From contig NW_020825324.1 in the NCBI RefSeq assembly GCF_003286085.1, positions 620,001 through 684,000 on the forward strand: DNA of 64,000 nt, read 5' to 3'. The notes below the pieces were generated by a model, which saw only the letters and a program-made list of their open reading frames with translations, searched no databases and had not been told where the DNA came from. Shown piece after piece: positions 32,348-43,535 of this stretch. The stretch's first letter is position 1; each line of letters begins with the position of its first letter. A program made the position numbers and the translations under genes. Source of the stretch: Drosophila persimilis (taxonomy: Eukaryota > Arthropoda > Insecta > Diptera > Drosophilidae).

Positions 32348-35300
32348 AGTGCAGTCTAAAATAATCCCCAAAAGATGTACCTAGCTATATATAATACTTA
32401 TAGTAAGTCGTATATCCGTGCCCGGAAACTTAAGTACTACGTACACACGGTTATGGGTATATGGATCCGGTTCTGCTCGGGAATCTCGACAAAAGCATTC
32501 CTAATGGAACGAGAGGCCCAAATGTGAGTCCAAACTAATGATCCCTTTCCTAGGCAGATATCCATGGCCCCAAATAAAGGCATGTTAGACATTGCTAACA
32601 ATTACAACTAAATAAAATTCCTTAATGCTTTTAAATCGTTCCAAAGTACATAAAAAAAACGAAAGCTTACAGACGAACCACTGCAATCAAAGAGCCAAAA
32701 ATATATCAAAATCATTTGTTAAAAGGCCAACATATTAAGGTCAAAGTCTCCATAATAGTGGTATAAGACCATTCAAAGAATCCAAGCGAACGGCAGCAAT
32801 GTTTCTTTCAACCGTCAGATCGTAATGTTGATACATGTTGGCCCAAGAGATCCAAGAGATGCAAGAGATGCAAGAGTCAAAAGTACTATTTATGCACTTT
32901 GTGGCTTATTCTTACGGATGAGAGTACGACCAATTGGCAAATGTGAAGGACGTGAAGGAATATTCTCGGAATAGGCCACGGGAATCCCACGGGTATTTCA
33001 AACTGAAGTTATAAGAGATAAGATATAATACCTATGATCTGGTTGAAGAGGTAAGGTTGTAAATGGTAAGGCTGTTATAAAAACGTTGTGGCACATCGCA
33101 GGGACAACAAGTCTGAGTAAGATTCTATATATTTTGGCTAAAAAGCTCAATTCATAGAGACATATGTTCATGTTTTACTAAATGGTTAAAAATCACACCT
33201 TTATAATAACATCAAACGCTGATTTCACTGTTTAATAGCATCCCTTATTCCGCCAGAATAAAGTTAGATGGATAGAACAAATTCAATGAATGGAACGCGA
33301 ATCCAAGGCCAGGAAAATAAGGACAAGAAACGAATACAGATTGTAATATGAAAGCCACAGGGAAGACCAACTAAGACTAGTGATGAAATCAATAGAAATG
33401 GCAATAGTCATACATTTTGTTGTTATGCTCAGGTAGATGAAATCCTTAGCATCCTATCAAATCCTGGCAGCCTACATTCAAAAGCCCCAACAAATTAGGC
33501 TATGCAAAAGGCACAAGAGACCTGTGCATTTTTACTTGGGTTTTCAACACAAAAGAAAATAATATTTTTAAATAGTAGTTTTCACGAGATTTCCCAGCCG
33601 AAGTTGACTCCAGAGCCGAAGACCTCTGCGAATTCTGATGGAACGTTTCGCTTGCATGAAGTGATAAAACGTCTATATATTCAGTATTACCATGCCCAAC
33701 GACTTTTTTTTTTGCTTTCTCAGAACCGCCATTTGCGCGTCGCCAGGGACTGTGTACATACTTTATCATTGGAATCTTGGACCGAAAAGTAAGTTAAATC
33801 TGCGCCTCGACAACGGCTGTGTTTATTGTTGTTGGATTCTGGGACCGACGCAGCTGCCCAAGGCATTGACGAAAAGACGAAGCCGTGTGGGCAGCGGCTA
33901 AAGATAGCCCAAAAGTAGTACAATCCCGTACCACGAAGTATCGGAGGCAACTTTTAATGGAATTTTTCCTTGGCCTTTTATAAAACACACAATAGTGACG
34001 GGCTCATTAGAAAAATCTTTTAAAGGCTTTTTTTCACGCAACATTAAAATAATCCTTTTTTTATATAGCTTATCTTATATGGTGGCAGGGCTGATTGCTT
34101 AGCGATCTTCATATTTGAAGATCCAAAAGCCTTTTTTTTCTCTTGGCAAAAAAGCAGACCTGCCTGTCAACGTTTGTACCTTGAACTATTTATATGCGAT
34201 CGTGCTACTTTTAAAAAAGGTCATCATGCGCTTTCACTTTGTCAGCCCTAACTTAAAATTTTCTTGGCTTAAGCAGTCCAACACCGCTAAATTTAAGCAG
34301 TGGGCGTAGGTGTAGGTGTCGTTTTTGAAGATTGTCACATGCCTTACCATGGCACTCGCATTGTGTGTTACAACAACACCCACTTAACCAGAAGCTTTCG
34401 CAATGCGTTGGCTATGTGTTCTGATGAATGAATAAAGGGATATTCAAGTTTTTCGGTTAACACCACTGCACTTTTCAAAATCAAAGTAGAGATGGGGCAG
34501 CGACCGATAAGAGCTCGATAGTATCGTGAAGAGTAGCAAAACCATCGATAGTAGCACTAACCATACAGTATATAGATGTGCCAGTTCATACAACGAAAGT
34601 GTCACACACCGGCTTGCGCTATCCGTACCCCAGAGTGACGTCTTCATGAGAGAGAGAGCGCAGAGAGAACATCTTTGCATGTGTTAGTACACACGCAATA
34701 TGTTTCGACAAAAATATGTGATTGTATGTATTTTCAGATTTTTTGAACTCTCTCAGGTCTGATCTGTTTTGCCACCAGCATGTTTTAGTGTATGGGTGCC
34801 CATGCATTCTCACGTACTTTGCGTGTGTGTGTTTACTATTGCTGGCCGCTAGAACTGAAATTTGAGTTTGGTTCTTGTTTCGGGTCTTTTGATGGACTGA
34901 CCTACCGCCACAAAATAAATGAAGAATGGGCAGGGGGTGGGGGTATGGTACACTAGGGCGCGGGAAACAAAATAAAAGCTGTTATTTGTTTGATTTATAC
35001 CACAAAATATAAAATATTACAATAATATAATTACACATTTATTTCCTTATTTTAAACAGGTTGATTATAAATTATAAAAATTATGCAAACGCCGTCGGTT
35101 CTCGACTATATATAATAATATAATTGCACATTTATTTCCTTATCTTAAGCAGGTTGATTATAAATTATACAAATTATGCAAACGCCGTCGGTTCTCGACG
35201 TTTTTGTTTATTATAACTAAAACAATGATGTATCTAAATATACAATATAAGAAAATATATATATATACTTAAATAAATATGCATAAATATAAATGGAATT

Positions 35301-35418
35301 GGTTTTACATATATTTCAAATCAATTGTCAATCGCGCGCTTTCCGACGGGAATCTGCAAAGTACAAATTTATACTGTATGGTTAGTGATAGTAGCCACTA
35401 GCACCAAAACATCGACAC
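32348..35418. other. Intergenic region before Ppt1
   Basis: About 3 kb with no convincing exon. It contains a 93-bp tandem duplication (35021-35200), a DRE-like ATCGATAG near 34544, and a short motif also seen at 0.89 kb (34557-34575). Stretches 33500-34320 may be decayed transposon sequence, but no family is recognised. Confidence 0.45.
35021..35200. repeat. 93-bp tandem duplication
   Basis: Two copies, from 35021 and 35114, run from AATAATATAATT to CGCCGTCGGTTCTCGAC and differ at only a few positions. They are AT-rich with a GC-rich end, and lie about 280 bp before Ppt1. No known family. Confidence 0.85.
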
Positions 35419-35426
35419 TATCGATA
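35419..35426. promoter_or_regulatory. DRE element at the Ppt1 promoter
   Basis: Perfect TATCGATA inside the palindrome CACTATCGATAGTG, 58 bp before the Ppt1 ATG. DREF/BEAF-32 bind this motif at housekeeping promoters in Drosophila. Confidence 0.65.
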
Positions 35427-35483
35427 GTGCCATCCATGGTTTGACACCTCTAATTCATGTTTGCTTTGTTTTGAATTGCAAAA

Positions 35484-36619
35484 ATGGTGCGACCAAGAAT
35501 AATAAACTTCAACATTATTCAGCTGAATATCGGACTCAAAAAAGCCGCAGTTTTTAGTGTGTTTTTAGCTGCTGTCTATTTCGTGGTAGGCTTTGGGACG
35601 AAAACAAGGAGCGCGCTGCCCGTGGTGCTATGGCACGGCATGGGCGATACTTGTTGCCTGCCCTTCAGTTTGGGTGCCATCAAGACGCTGATTGAGGAGC
35701 ATGTGAATGGGACGTACGTCCGTTCGCTGAAGATCGGCGGCAACGTGGTGCTGGACTACGAGAGCGGGTTCTTCATCCATCCCAACGAGCAGGTGGAGTA
35801 TGTCTGCAAGCATTTGGCCCAGGACGAGCGTCTGGTCGAGGGTTACAATGCCATTGGCTTCTCGCAGGGCGGCCAATTTCTGCGTGCGGTCGCCCAGCGC
35901 TGCCCCGAACCGCCCATGCGCACGCTGATCACGCTCGGCGGCCAGCACCAGGGCGTCTTTGGCCTGCCCATGTGCCCAACGCTGACAGCCACCTCCTGCG
36001 AGTACATAAGCCGCCTTCTCAATGTGGCCGCCTACGAGGAGTGAGTGCCGAAGCTCCACTTGTGGTCTCTAGCTAATCTCTTGATACCCCCGCGCAGATG
36101 GGTGCAGGCCGAACTGGTTCAGGCCACCTACTGGCACGATCCACTGCACGAGAACCAGTACCGTCTCGGCAGTACCTTCCTGGCCGACATCAACAACGAA
36201 TTGTATCTGAACGAGAACTACGTCGAGAACCTAAACAAGCTGAAAAAGTGAGTAATCGATCTGGAGCGCTGTGGAGAGCACCTCTATTCTAACCCTAATC
36301 TTCCACAGATTCGTAATGGTTATGTTCCTCAATGACACGATTGTCCAGCCAAAAGAATCGCAGTGGTTTCAGTTCTATACGTCCGGACAGGATCGGGTCA
36401 TCCAGTCGTTCAACGAGAGCAAAGTCTATCAAGATGTGAGGCTTTCATCCCGATCTGTTTTCCACTGCTTTCCACTGATTTGCTCCTCTTTCGTTTCAGC
36501 TTGGCCTGGACCGTATGCTCCGAGAGGGAAAGCTACAGTTCCTGGGCATCGAAGGCGATCACTTGGCCATATCCAAGGCATGGTTTATAGAGCATTTGGT
36601 GCCGCTGCTTCTGGAATGA
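35484..36619 (+). CDS. Ppt1: Palmitoyl-protein thioesterase 1
   Basis: Four exons: 35484-36040, 36098-36247, 36309-36435, 36500-36619. All are GT/AG and in frame, giving 317 residues. PPT1 removes thioester-linked fatty acids from cysteines of proteins in the lysosome; human loss causes infantile neuronal ceroid lipofuscinosis. Seen: a hydrophobic signal segment at about 19-37 after a short basic N terminus; the alpha/beta-hydrolase start [14 protein letters not shown]; the nucleophile Ser in GFSQGG (about 127); Asp in FLND (about 245); and His in GDHLAIS (about 299). Together these make an intact catalytic triad. Likely N-glycosylation sites include NGT (75-77) and NES in the third exon. A DRE lies 58 bp upstream. 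A downstream ATG could shorten the N terminus but would lose the signal peptide. Confidence 0.96.
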
Positions 36620-37378
36620 CGCAACCGAAACCCCAGAGGGAAAGAGAAAGAAGTGGCAAAAAAGAAAGAGAGGTCGTACTTCGAAAAAACTTACGATCTT
36701 AACATCCTATGACAACTATATATAACTACATATATATTTTTAATTAGATATTTAGTAAATTCAGTTATTGCGTACAAAAAAGACATTTGCTTTTTTCCCC
36801 TTAAATGTAAGGATGTTTCTTGTTGTTTTATATTCATTTTCGTATGTCACAATCTCTCTGTCTTTTGTAGAAGATCGATAGATGGATTAATACATGTAGA
36901 TAATAGGATAGATAGAAGATGTCTTAAGTAGTTGTGTATGTGTCTGTGTGTGTGTGAGTGTGATAAATATTTCTCTGAAATATCTAATGCAAGGCAACCG
37001 CGTGTTCCGACTATAATGATTTATCCATACACGTATCGTAATTGTAATTACTTGATATATATCCACTATTTATATAACGCTATGTACACATGAGGCAAAA
37101 TAACAATCAAAACAAAATTCAAAAAAAAAATATATATATATATATAGAAGCTTACAGACACGACAACCATCGATAGATCATATATATGTATATATAAAAT
37201 ATAGTTGAAGTTTAATTACGATTCACAAAAGGAATGACCGATGCCGAGGAAAAACAGAAACAGAAACAAAAAACAGAGAAGAGAATCGTTTCGGTTCCGT
37301 TTTTGGTTTCGGGGTTTCGGTGTGGCAATGTGTGACGTTTGACGGAGAGTACGGATCGATCGCCACACAGCAAGCACA
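36620..37378. other. 3' flanks of Ppt1 and the carbonic anhydrase (convergent)
   Basis: AT-rich, with TG and TA dinucleotide runs (about 36940-36960, 37129-37146). Contains the 3' UTRs of both convergent genes; no other gene seen. Confidence 0.5.
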
Positions 37379-38281
37379 TCATAATTTTGACTTTAGGTTT
37401 GTGTTGCGGGCAAAGAAGATCTCTGGATCCTTGTGCGGTCGCTGGATCTCGCGATAATTGTTGACTATCTTTTTGGATTCATCTTTGGGACACGATTGCA
37501 AGTTGCGAAAGACGCTCACCTGTCCAAATAGAACAGAGAAGGAAATAGTATAATAATAATAGAGATACGACTATCAGGACGGAGACCCTCACTCACCTGA
37601 CCCCGCGACACATAGATCGGTGTGCGGTAGATAATCCATGTGACGCTCTCAAAGTACGGCGCCGTTGTCAGCGAGCCCTTGTATGTGTAATAGTGTTTGC
37701 TCAGCTCCTGCAGACCAATCCACGAGAGGCAATCTGTAGAATCGATTCAATCTTTGGTTAGTTTTACACGATATATCGTGGGGGGGAATATTGCGTGTAG
37801 ACTCACCGGAATCCAGCGATGCGCTCGTGCTTATCTTTTGGACAATGCGTATGCCCTCGGTGATCTTTTTGAATTCGGGACAATCCTTTTCGCCGCATGC
37901 CTGAATGAAGAAGGCCACCACAGCGAGGCCGTCCGGTTTGTTCTTGGCCTCGGCAAAGTCCTTGTACTTGGCATTGTAGTGGACGGCATGCGCTTCCATC
38001 GAGTACTTCATGCCCTCCAGTGTGTGCTCGCAGCCCGACTCGTCCGAGTCCGACCAATGGAAGTGCAACTGCTCGAAGACATACATGTTCGTATCCAAGG
38101 CACCGCCAATGATATACGGCTGCTGTTTTCGCTTGCTGAAAGTCACCATGGCCGAGGTGCCCGTGTTTTGGACACGGGCCACACCCACCGGCTCCCAATG
38201 GCCGTGGTATTCGAGGGGATCCACATCATCAATATGCTCGATGGCCCGATTGCTGATCTCGATTGGCGACTGCACCGGCAT
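37379..38281 (-). CDS. Alpha-carbonic anhydrase (CG11284-like)
   Basis: Exons 38281-37807, 37733-37597 and 37519-37379 give 250 residues, with frame kept across both GT/AG introns. Alpha-CAs interconvert CO2 and bicarbonate using a zinc held by three histidines. Here these are the two in LHFHWSD and the one in MEAHAVHYN, all present, and the family marker QSPIEI opens the protein. So it looks catalytically competent, unlike CA-related proteins. There is no signal peptide from this start, so it is cytosolic. The start [10 protein letters not shown] is chosen because the upstream extension (to 38368) is a GA-repeat peptide of Glu, Arg and Ser. The protein is short at the N terminus, lacking the usual HWG..GP..W segment. 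D. melanogaster CG11284 is the suspected orthologue, from memory. Confidence 0.88.
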
Positions 38282-38417
38282 CTTGGCAGAGCACTCTCTC
38301 TCTCTTTCTCTCTGTCTTACTCCCTCGTTCTTTCTCTCGCTCTCTCTCTCTCGCTCTTCACACTCCACTCGCTCCAGCGACCAAACTCGTCTGCTCCTCC
38401 TATCTCCTCTTCGGTAT

Positions 38418-38684
38418 CTACGTGATGTGAGGCCCGCCGCTGGGGTATTTCTTCTTCCTCAGCTTGTAGACACGCCCGCGATCGTCGGCGCTGGCGTCGT
38501 CCAAGTGCTCGGCTGACAACAGAAAAGCTTTCGGCGGCGACGTCGTGGTGGCGACTGTTCTAATTGACTGTGGCGTATCGGAAAATGCTTCTAAGGCTGC
38601 CTTCACTGGAGCCTTCTCTGGATCGCTCTCGGGTCTCAGATGATGACAGCGATGATGGGTGGTGTACTGCAAATAAAGAGACAT
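38418..38684 (-). CDS. Candidate upstream cistron or 5' exon of the carbonic anhydrase transcript
   Basis: An 88-codon ORF begins MSLYLQYTTHHRCHHLRPES and ends at TAG 38418, 136 bp before the carbonic anhydrase ATG, with no splice signal between. A strong acceptor (TTATTTGCAG) lies inside its first codons. If used, the exon starts at 38666 with TACACC, in frame with a 37-codon open stretch of the leader exon at 42.1-42.0 kb that has no ATG. Codon use looks gene-like (SPPKAFLLSAEHLDDASADD, then RKKKYPSGG). It could be a real upstream protein, an N-terminal part of an unseen isoform, or just an open 5' UTR. No domain recognised. Confidence 0.35.
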   Translation of the reverse strand: MSLYLQYTTHHRCHHLRPESDPEKAPVKAALEAFSDTPQSIRTVATTTSPPKAFLLSAEHLDDASADDRGRVYKLRKKKYPSGGPHIT

Positions 38685-41600
38685 GCCAGTGTTGTTATAA
38701 ATATTTAACTAACAACAAAATCAATTAAATGTTTAACGCCTCGCGTGACGGCCCCCCCTTCCCCACAGCACACCTCCTTGAGGAGGTGTCATCGATTGAT
38801 TGGCCATTTGTGAGATTAAAATGCCCAGGAAATGTCTTTATTTTATCATTCCGGCTCCACCCCCCCCTCCCGTACAGCTCTTGAAATATTAACCGGGTAG
38901 GGTCCGGGTCTCTTGTTTGCACAAATTCCCATCGTTACAAAACAATTTGCATGGATCGATTGCCACTTTAACTGCCAGTTAAGTCTTTCAATTTGTAATA
39001 AAAGACAATTGAAATCGTTCCCTTAATTGAGGCAACTATTCCACAAAAGTGCCATCTAAATAACTCACTTGATCAGACGATTGTTCGGCTTTAAATATTT
39101 AGTGGCTGGCGAATCGCCATAAATGGAACGCGATTTATGAACTCTTCTTGAATTGCTTTAAGACAGATTAAAAAGACGGCGGTGCTGGTCAGATCTCGTG
39201 GCAGCTAATATGTGCTCTGCAATAAAGCCAAATATGATTTTAATTGACACTTTTATAATCCGCAACGTCTCCGACCACCGAGCCACTGGTGCAAGTGTCA
39301 ATCGACGGAATCGCGCGGAATCAGCGATCGTCAGACGTTGGCTTATCGGCTAATGGGAAACGAAACCGATACGAGACCGGCCCGGCCCGTCCCGGCCAGC
39401 CCATGGACGGCAGATTGTTACTTTTACGACAACCCACTTATGGGTAATGGGAGAGAGTAGAGGGCCATAGAATTGTGCTGATAATTCGACAGTCCAAGAC
39501 AAGGCCGCCCGCTTCATAAAAGAGTTTCTTTCTGTTCTGACAGACGATATTCAATTTGAAAACTGAGCCCAAAACTGAAAGCCGAGAAGCTTCCAGAACC
39601 AACAGAACAACACTTGACTCAGCAGCAAAAATACGTCTACCCTGATGATGGATTTTCATTGGTCATTGGCCTTCCAAACATTCCATTTACTCCATACATT
39701 TGATATCTTATCTCGACTTTTTGCATTCTCCTCCTGCGCCTGTGTGGTCGTCATCGTTAAACCCAATGCACGTCATCAATCATCCATCATGGACGTTTTT
39801 CTCACACTTGATCTTTGCCCTCTCCCAGGGGCCAGATCCGATCTTTCGTGCGCTGCAAACAGTTTCTAAATTAAAGAATCCAACTCTCTTATCTTATCCA
39901 ACTTTTTTAGGCAAAGTTCTTTAGAGCTTTGATTTGATTTGTGCGCTTTTGATGGTTTTTGCAACTTCACAGCGTGTCGAAGAAGCTGCCGAGAGCGGGA
40001 GCGAGAGGGAGAGGGAGAGAGAGTGTGGTTAATTCATATTATCTTTGAAGCTTGTTTAGGTGTTGTTTTCCTGTAATCTTATCCAAGATTTATATGATAT
40101 TTGGACGCTTTTTGGCACGTTCTCTCATCTGTTTGTTTCTCACTGTATAAATGTTGTTTTTTTTGTGCTTTGAGCCCTCGTTGAACTTTGTATCCTTTTA
40201 GAGTCCGAACATTCCACAATTCTTATCCTTTTTGGCCGATCGCTGAAAGAAATTTAGACTGATTACAGATATGGTTTAAAACGCAAGGCGAAATATCCAC
40301 GCAATTCCTTACCTCGTCCAAAGTCTAGATAGATTCCATTGCCTCCGTTCCTGACCTCGAGCGAGAGAGCGAGAGAGAGAGAGAGAACTCTTATCACTCA
40401 CATTACGCGCTCACGTTTATTATCTGCATAAAATTACACAACTAATGGTGGGTAAACAAAAGTGAAATGTATTTATAGCGTCCCGCCGAGCACCATTTGT
40501 TATCACTTCGGCATATAATTTGCATAACGCTTTCTCTCTCTCCTCGCCACAGTCCCCCTCCCTTATCAATAGAGGAGGACCATCGATAAGGCATCGGTTT
40601 TGGGTGGAAAATTAACGAAGCGAGAGACTCAAGTGGCGGAGAGCCCCACACTTCACAAATGGAATCTGCCATTAGATGTCAGTGTCAGATGTGGAGGAGG
40701 AGGCCTTAAAGAACGAATGGGGTTTGATGGATGATCTAGAGTTGTATTTGTATCTGTATCTGAATGTGGGATCGTGTCAAACGAAACGTTGGCAATTTCA
40801 CTTAGTAGTTGCGGTCGTATCTCGAGCGGAATATCTCGCAACCTTATCGCCAGACGATGATGCCAGACCACCTCTACGACATTGTAGAATCAGCAAATAG
40901 TATGTCATGGAATGGAGTGGAATGGGGGTCGTAATAAATAAAAGAACTTAAGTAATTGCATTGACCGATTGACTGCGGCTACCACTGATGGAATGAGAAT
41001 GAGGTCGGTCAGACACTGATACAGAGAGAGCTCATCTGCTGGCTGTGTGTTTGTGTGTGTTTGCGGTGGGATCCACGGAAATAGAACAGGACTACAAGTG
41101 TGGCTAAGTATTTTTTTTTAGCCAACTATGACCTCATCCATCCATCAAGCGACTACGGTTATCCGGCTAACAAGCTATGCTATGCCCCGCATATATGGGC
41201 TAGTCAACGTTGACGGGCCAACGACGAGCAGAAAAAGGAAGCAACAGGAGCCGGGCCGGAGGTGGTGCCATCGACCAAACTTATCAATGCAGACGAGCGT
41301 TGCGTTCAAGTGCGTTCCAGGTGGGGCTGGGAGTGTGGGCCAGTCCCCTGTCTGTCGCAAGGCCTCACCTTCTCGATTGGATATACCCTGCACCAGCTGT
41401 TCAACGTGTGGGTGTGGGGTTTGGGTGTGTGTGTGTGTTTGCTCTTTGGTGGCAGAGTAGCAGCAGCAGGAACTGAACCAGAAGCAGGAACCAGAATAGA
41501 ATAGAAGAGAAGAGAAGAAGAAGAGAATTATGGAAGCAAATCAATAAAATGTTTTCGCTCCAAGTGCAGGGTCGCACACCCATACAGTGATACCGACCTT

Positions 41601-41995
41601 CGCACGCACACACACACACACACACAGACACAGCGGCGGCGCTGCTGCTGCACACGTGAATGTGAGCCGGGATGGCGGTGACTTGGTTGAGAAACGGGTA
41701 TGATGTTGATTGCGGGAAGAGCAGAACAAATACCATATAGCGACTGATGGGGTGTGGGAGGGACGGGGATAACCGTTTTTGAATCAGCGGCCGGGCCCGG
41801 CGTTGCGTTGTTGCTTTTGCGGCGACAGACATTTTTAATAACTGTGCTACTCTCGCACACAAGCGTATGCACACACAACTACAGTTAATTTCGCGCATGT
41901 TTGTGTATGGATAAGCGCGAAGAGAGGGAGACGAGACGGAAGCAGCAGTCTCATCTCCCATTTTTTTTGTTGGTATAATGTATAAGTATATTTAC
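38685..41995. other. Probable long first intron of the carbonic anhydrase unit, with GATA array
   Basis: No coding exon supported. It holds the GATA motif array at 39708-40567. A possible TATA/Inr pair on the forward strand (CATAAAAG near 39516, Inr near 39549) has no gene attached. CA and GT runs at about 41040-41060, 41420-41440 and 41604-41625. Confidence 0.4.
39708..40567 (+). promoter_or_regulatory. Array of ten TTATC (GATA-factor) motifs, all on one strand
   Basis: TTATC occurs on the forward strand at 39708, 39889, 39894, 40039, 40079, 40222, 40391, 40420, 40500 and 40563; one opposite site (GATAA) follows near 40593. About one is expected per strand in 860 bp for even base use. GATA factors drive many midgut and fat-body genes, and a carbonic anhydrase would be a plausible target. 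That is inference. Confidence 0.45.
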
Positions 41996-42440
41996 CTGTT
42001 GATTTACTTCTGCACTTCTGTCGCCCTGCGCATCCCACTTTAAGAAATCACCCCACCACCAGACACCAGACAGTATCAGCGGCAGTAGTAGCAGCAGCAC
42101 CAACAATCAACAGTATTAATTAATGCAAAACTTTTGACTTTGACACGCGCGCTCTCGTTTCGTTTCACTGTTGCTCCTTGCACTTCTTCTTTGGCAGAAA
42201 TTCACACACTCGCACTCATGTATATGTACACAAAAACAAGATCTAACGCATTGCACTGCAAATACGCGTGGAACATGCATTAAACATATATAGAAATACG
42301 ACAATTATATTCAATTTGAGAGACCGTCCATCATATTTATTTACTGGCGAAAAAGAGGTGGGGTGGTAGGTTTGCCTCGTTTCAGCGTGAACTTAGTGGA
42401 GTTTACTTCTTGTTTTCGTCGACCAGTGGATATATACCGG
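41996..42440 (-). other. Putative non-coding leader exon of the carbonic anhydrase unit
   Basis: On the reverse strand a strong donor, CAACAG|GTAAAT, ends an exon at 41996. Its start would be just inside the DRE and motif 6 promoter at 42450-42524. The final 37 codons in the frame matching the 38666 acceptor are open, with a CTG-rich hydrophobic stretch (VLLLLLPLILSGVWWW), but contain no ATG and are preceded by TGA. Transcript evidence is needed to assign it. Confidence 0.35.
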
Positions 42441-42449
42441 ATTTATTGA

Positions 42450-42524
42450 TATCGATACCGTCCGACCAAGAAATATACCACTATATACTGTCTCATTTTA
42501 AAAATATACCGTAAATATACTGAC
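42450..42524 (-). promoter_or_regulatory. DRE + motif 6 promoter of a minus-strand transcript
   Basis: TATCGATA at 42450-42457 and, on the reverse strand, GTCAGTATATTT (42524-42513), an exact motif 6. Several ATATACC-type half copies lie between. The arrangement mirrors the Nop53 promoter and abuts the same repeat family. Confidence 0.6.
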
Positions 42525-43140
42525 GAATTCAAGTTCTATTATGCATATTCCTCGATTTTGATATTCCGTGGAATATTATTAGCTAGATAGAACATTTAGC
42601 CATGCCCACATAAATTTATCCAATTAATGAACCTATTTTCTAATTGATCGGTTTGTTTTAAACACTTGCTTTTATTGCATTTTGCGTAAAAAGATGTTTT
42701 AGCGGAAATGGTCGAACAAAAAAAACCAAAGAGGGTGGTCGTTCCTATTGTTCAATTTTGATATTCCGTCGAATATTACTAGCTAGATAAGACATTTTGC
42801 CATGCCCACATAATTTTATGCGATTAATGAACTTATTTTCTAATTGACTGGATTATTTTTAACACTTGCTTTTATTGCATTTTGCGCAAAAAGAGGTTTT
42901 AGCGAAAATGGTCAAACAAAAAAGACGTAAGTGAGTACTCGTTGCTAATGCTCAATTTTGATTGTCGGTTTAATTTTACTCGCTAGCTAGGTTCTTCAGC
43001 CACGAAAACACTATTATGTCCAATTTATGAATCAATTTTCAACACGATTGGTTAACTTTAAGGATTATCTTTTCTTGATTTGTTTATAAAATAAGTTTCG
43101 ACTAAAAGGATCAACAGAAATGTACATTATTTTACATGGT
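42501..43140 (+). repeat. Promoter-associated ~200-bp tandem repeat, locus 2 (3 monomers)
   Basis: Monomers begin at TTGAT(A)TT landmarks at 42558, 42758 and 42958 (period 200). The first is nearly identical to locus 1 from AATATACCGTAAATATACTG through GCCATGCCCACATAA; the third is the most diverged. Same orientation as loci 1 and 3. Confidence 0.78.
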
Positions 43141-43535
43141 AACTACACGGTAACTACGCATTTCCTTTATATCAACAGCATGCATACATATATATGTATA
43201 TGGAGTATGGAGATACGAAATACCCTATATTTAATATGCAATTACTGTTTTCCCAGCTGCTTTGAAACCTAATTAACTTTTTCTCGGATTGGCATGCTTT
43301 TGACATAAGTTGAGTTAAAAAATATATGCACATATTTTAATCATATTGTATGTGCAGGTGTACAATAAATATTCGTATCGTATATATGTATAAAATCAAC
43401 ATGGGTTCTCCGCTCTCCTTCCATCGCATCGCCTGAGGTACACAATTTTCATAACAGTTTTGGTAATTTAAACGATTATATACAGGTCAAGGATATACAT
43501 ATGCATACACTGATAGATATACACAGACTTGGGGG
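43141..43535. other. AT-rich spacer and 3' UTR of Rubicon
   Basis: AT-rich with no ORF of coding character; should contain the Rubicon 3' UTR. No canonical AATAAA identified with certainty on the reverse strand. Confidence 0.4.

Noticed and set aside
38282..38368. N-terminal extension of the carbonic anhydrase ORF (MECEERERESERK...)
   Set aside because: It is the translation of a GA microsatellite; MPVQSPIEI gives a clean start at the family motif.
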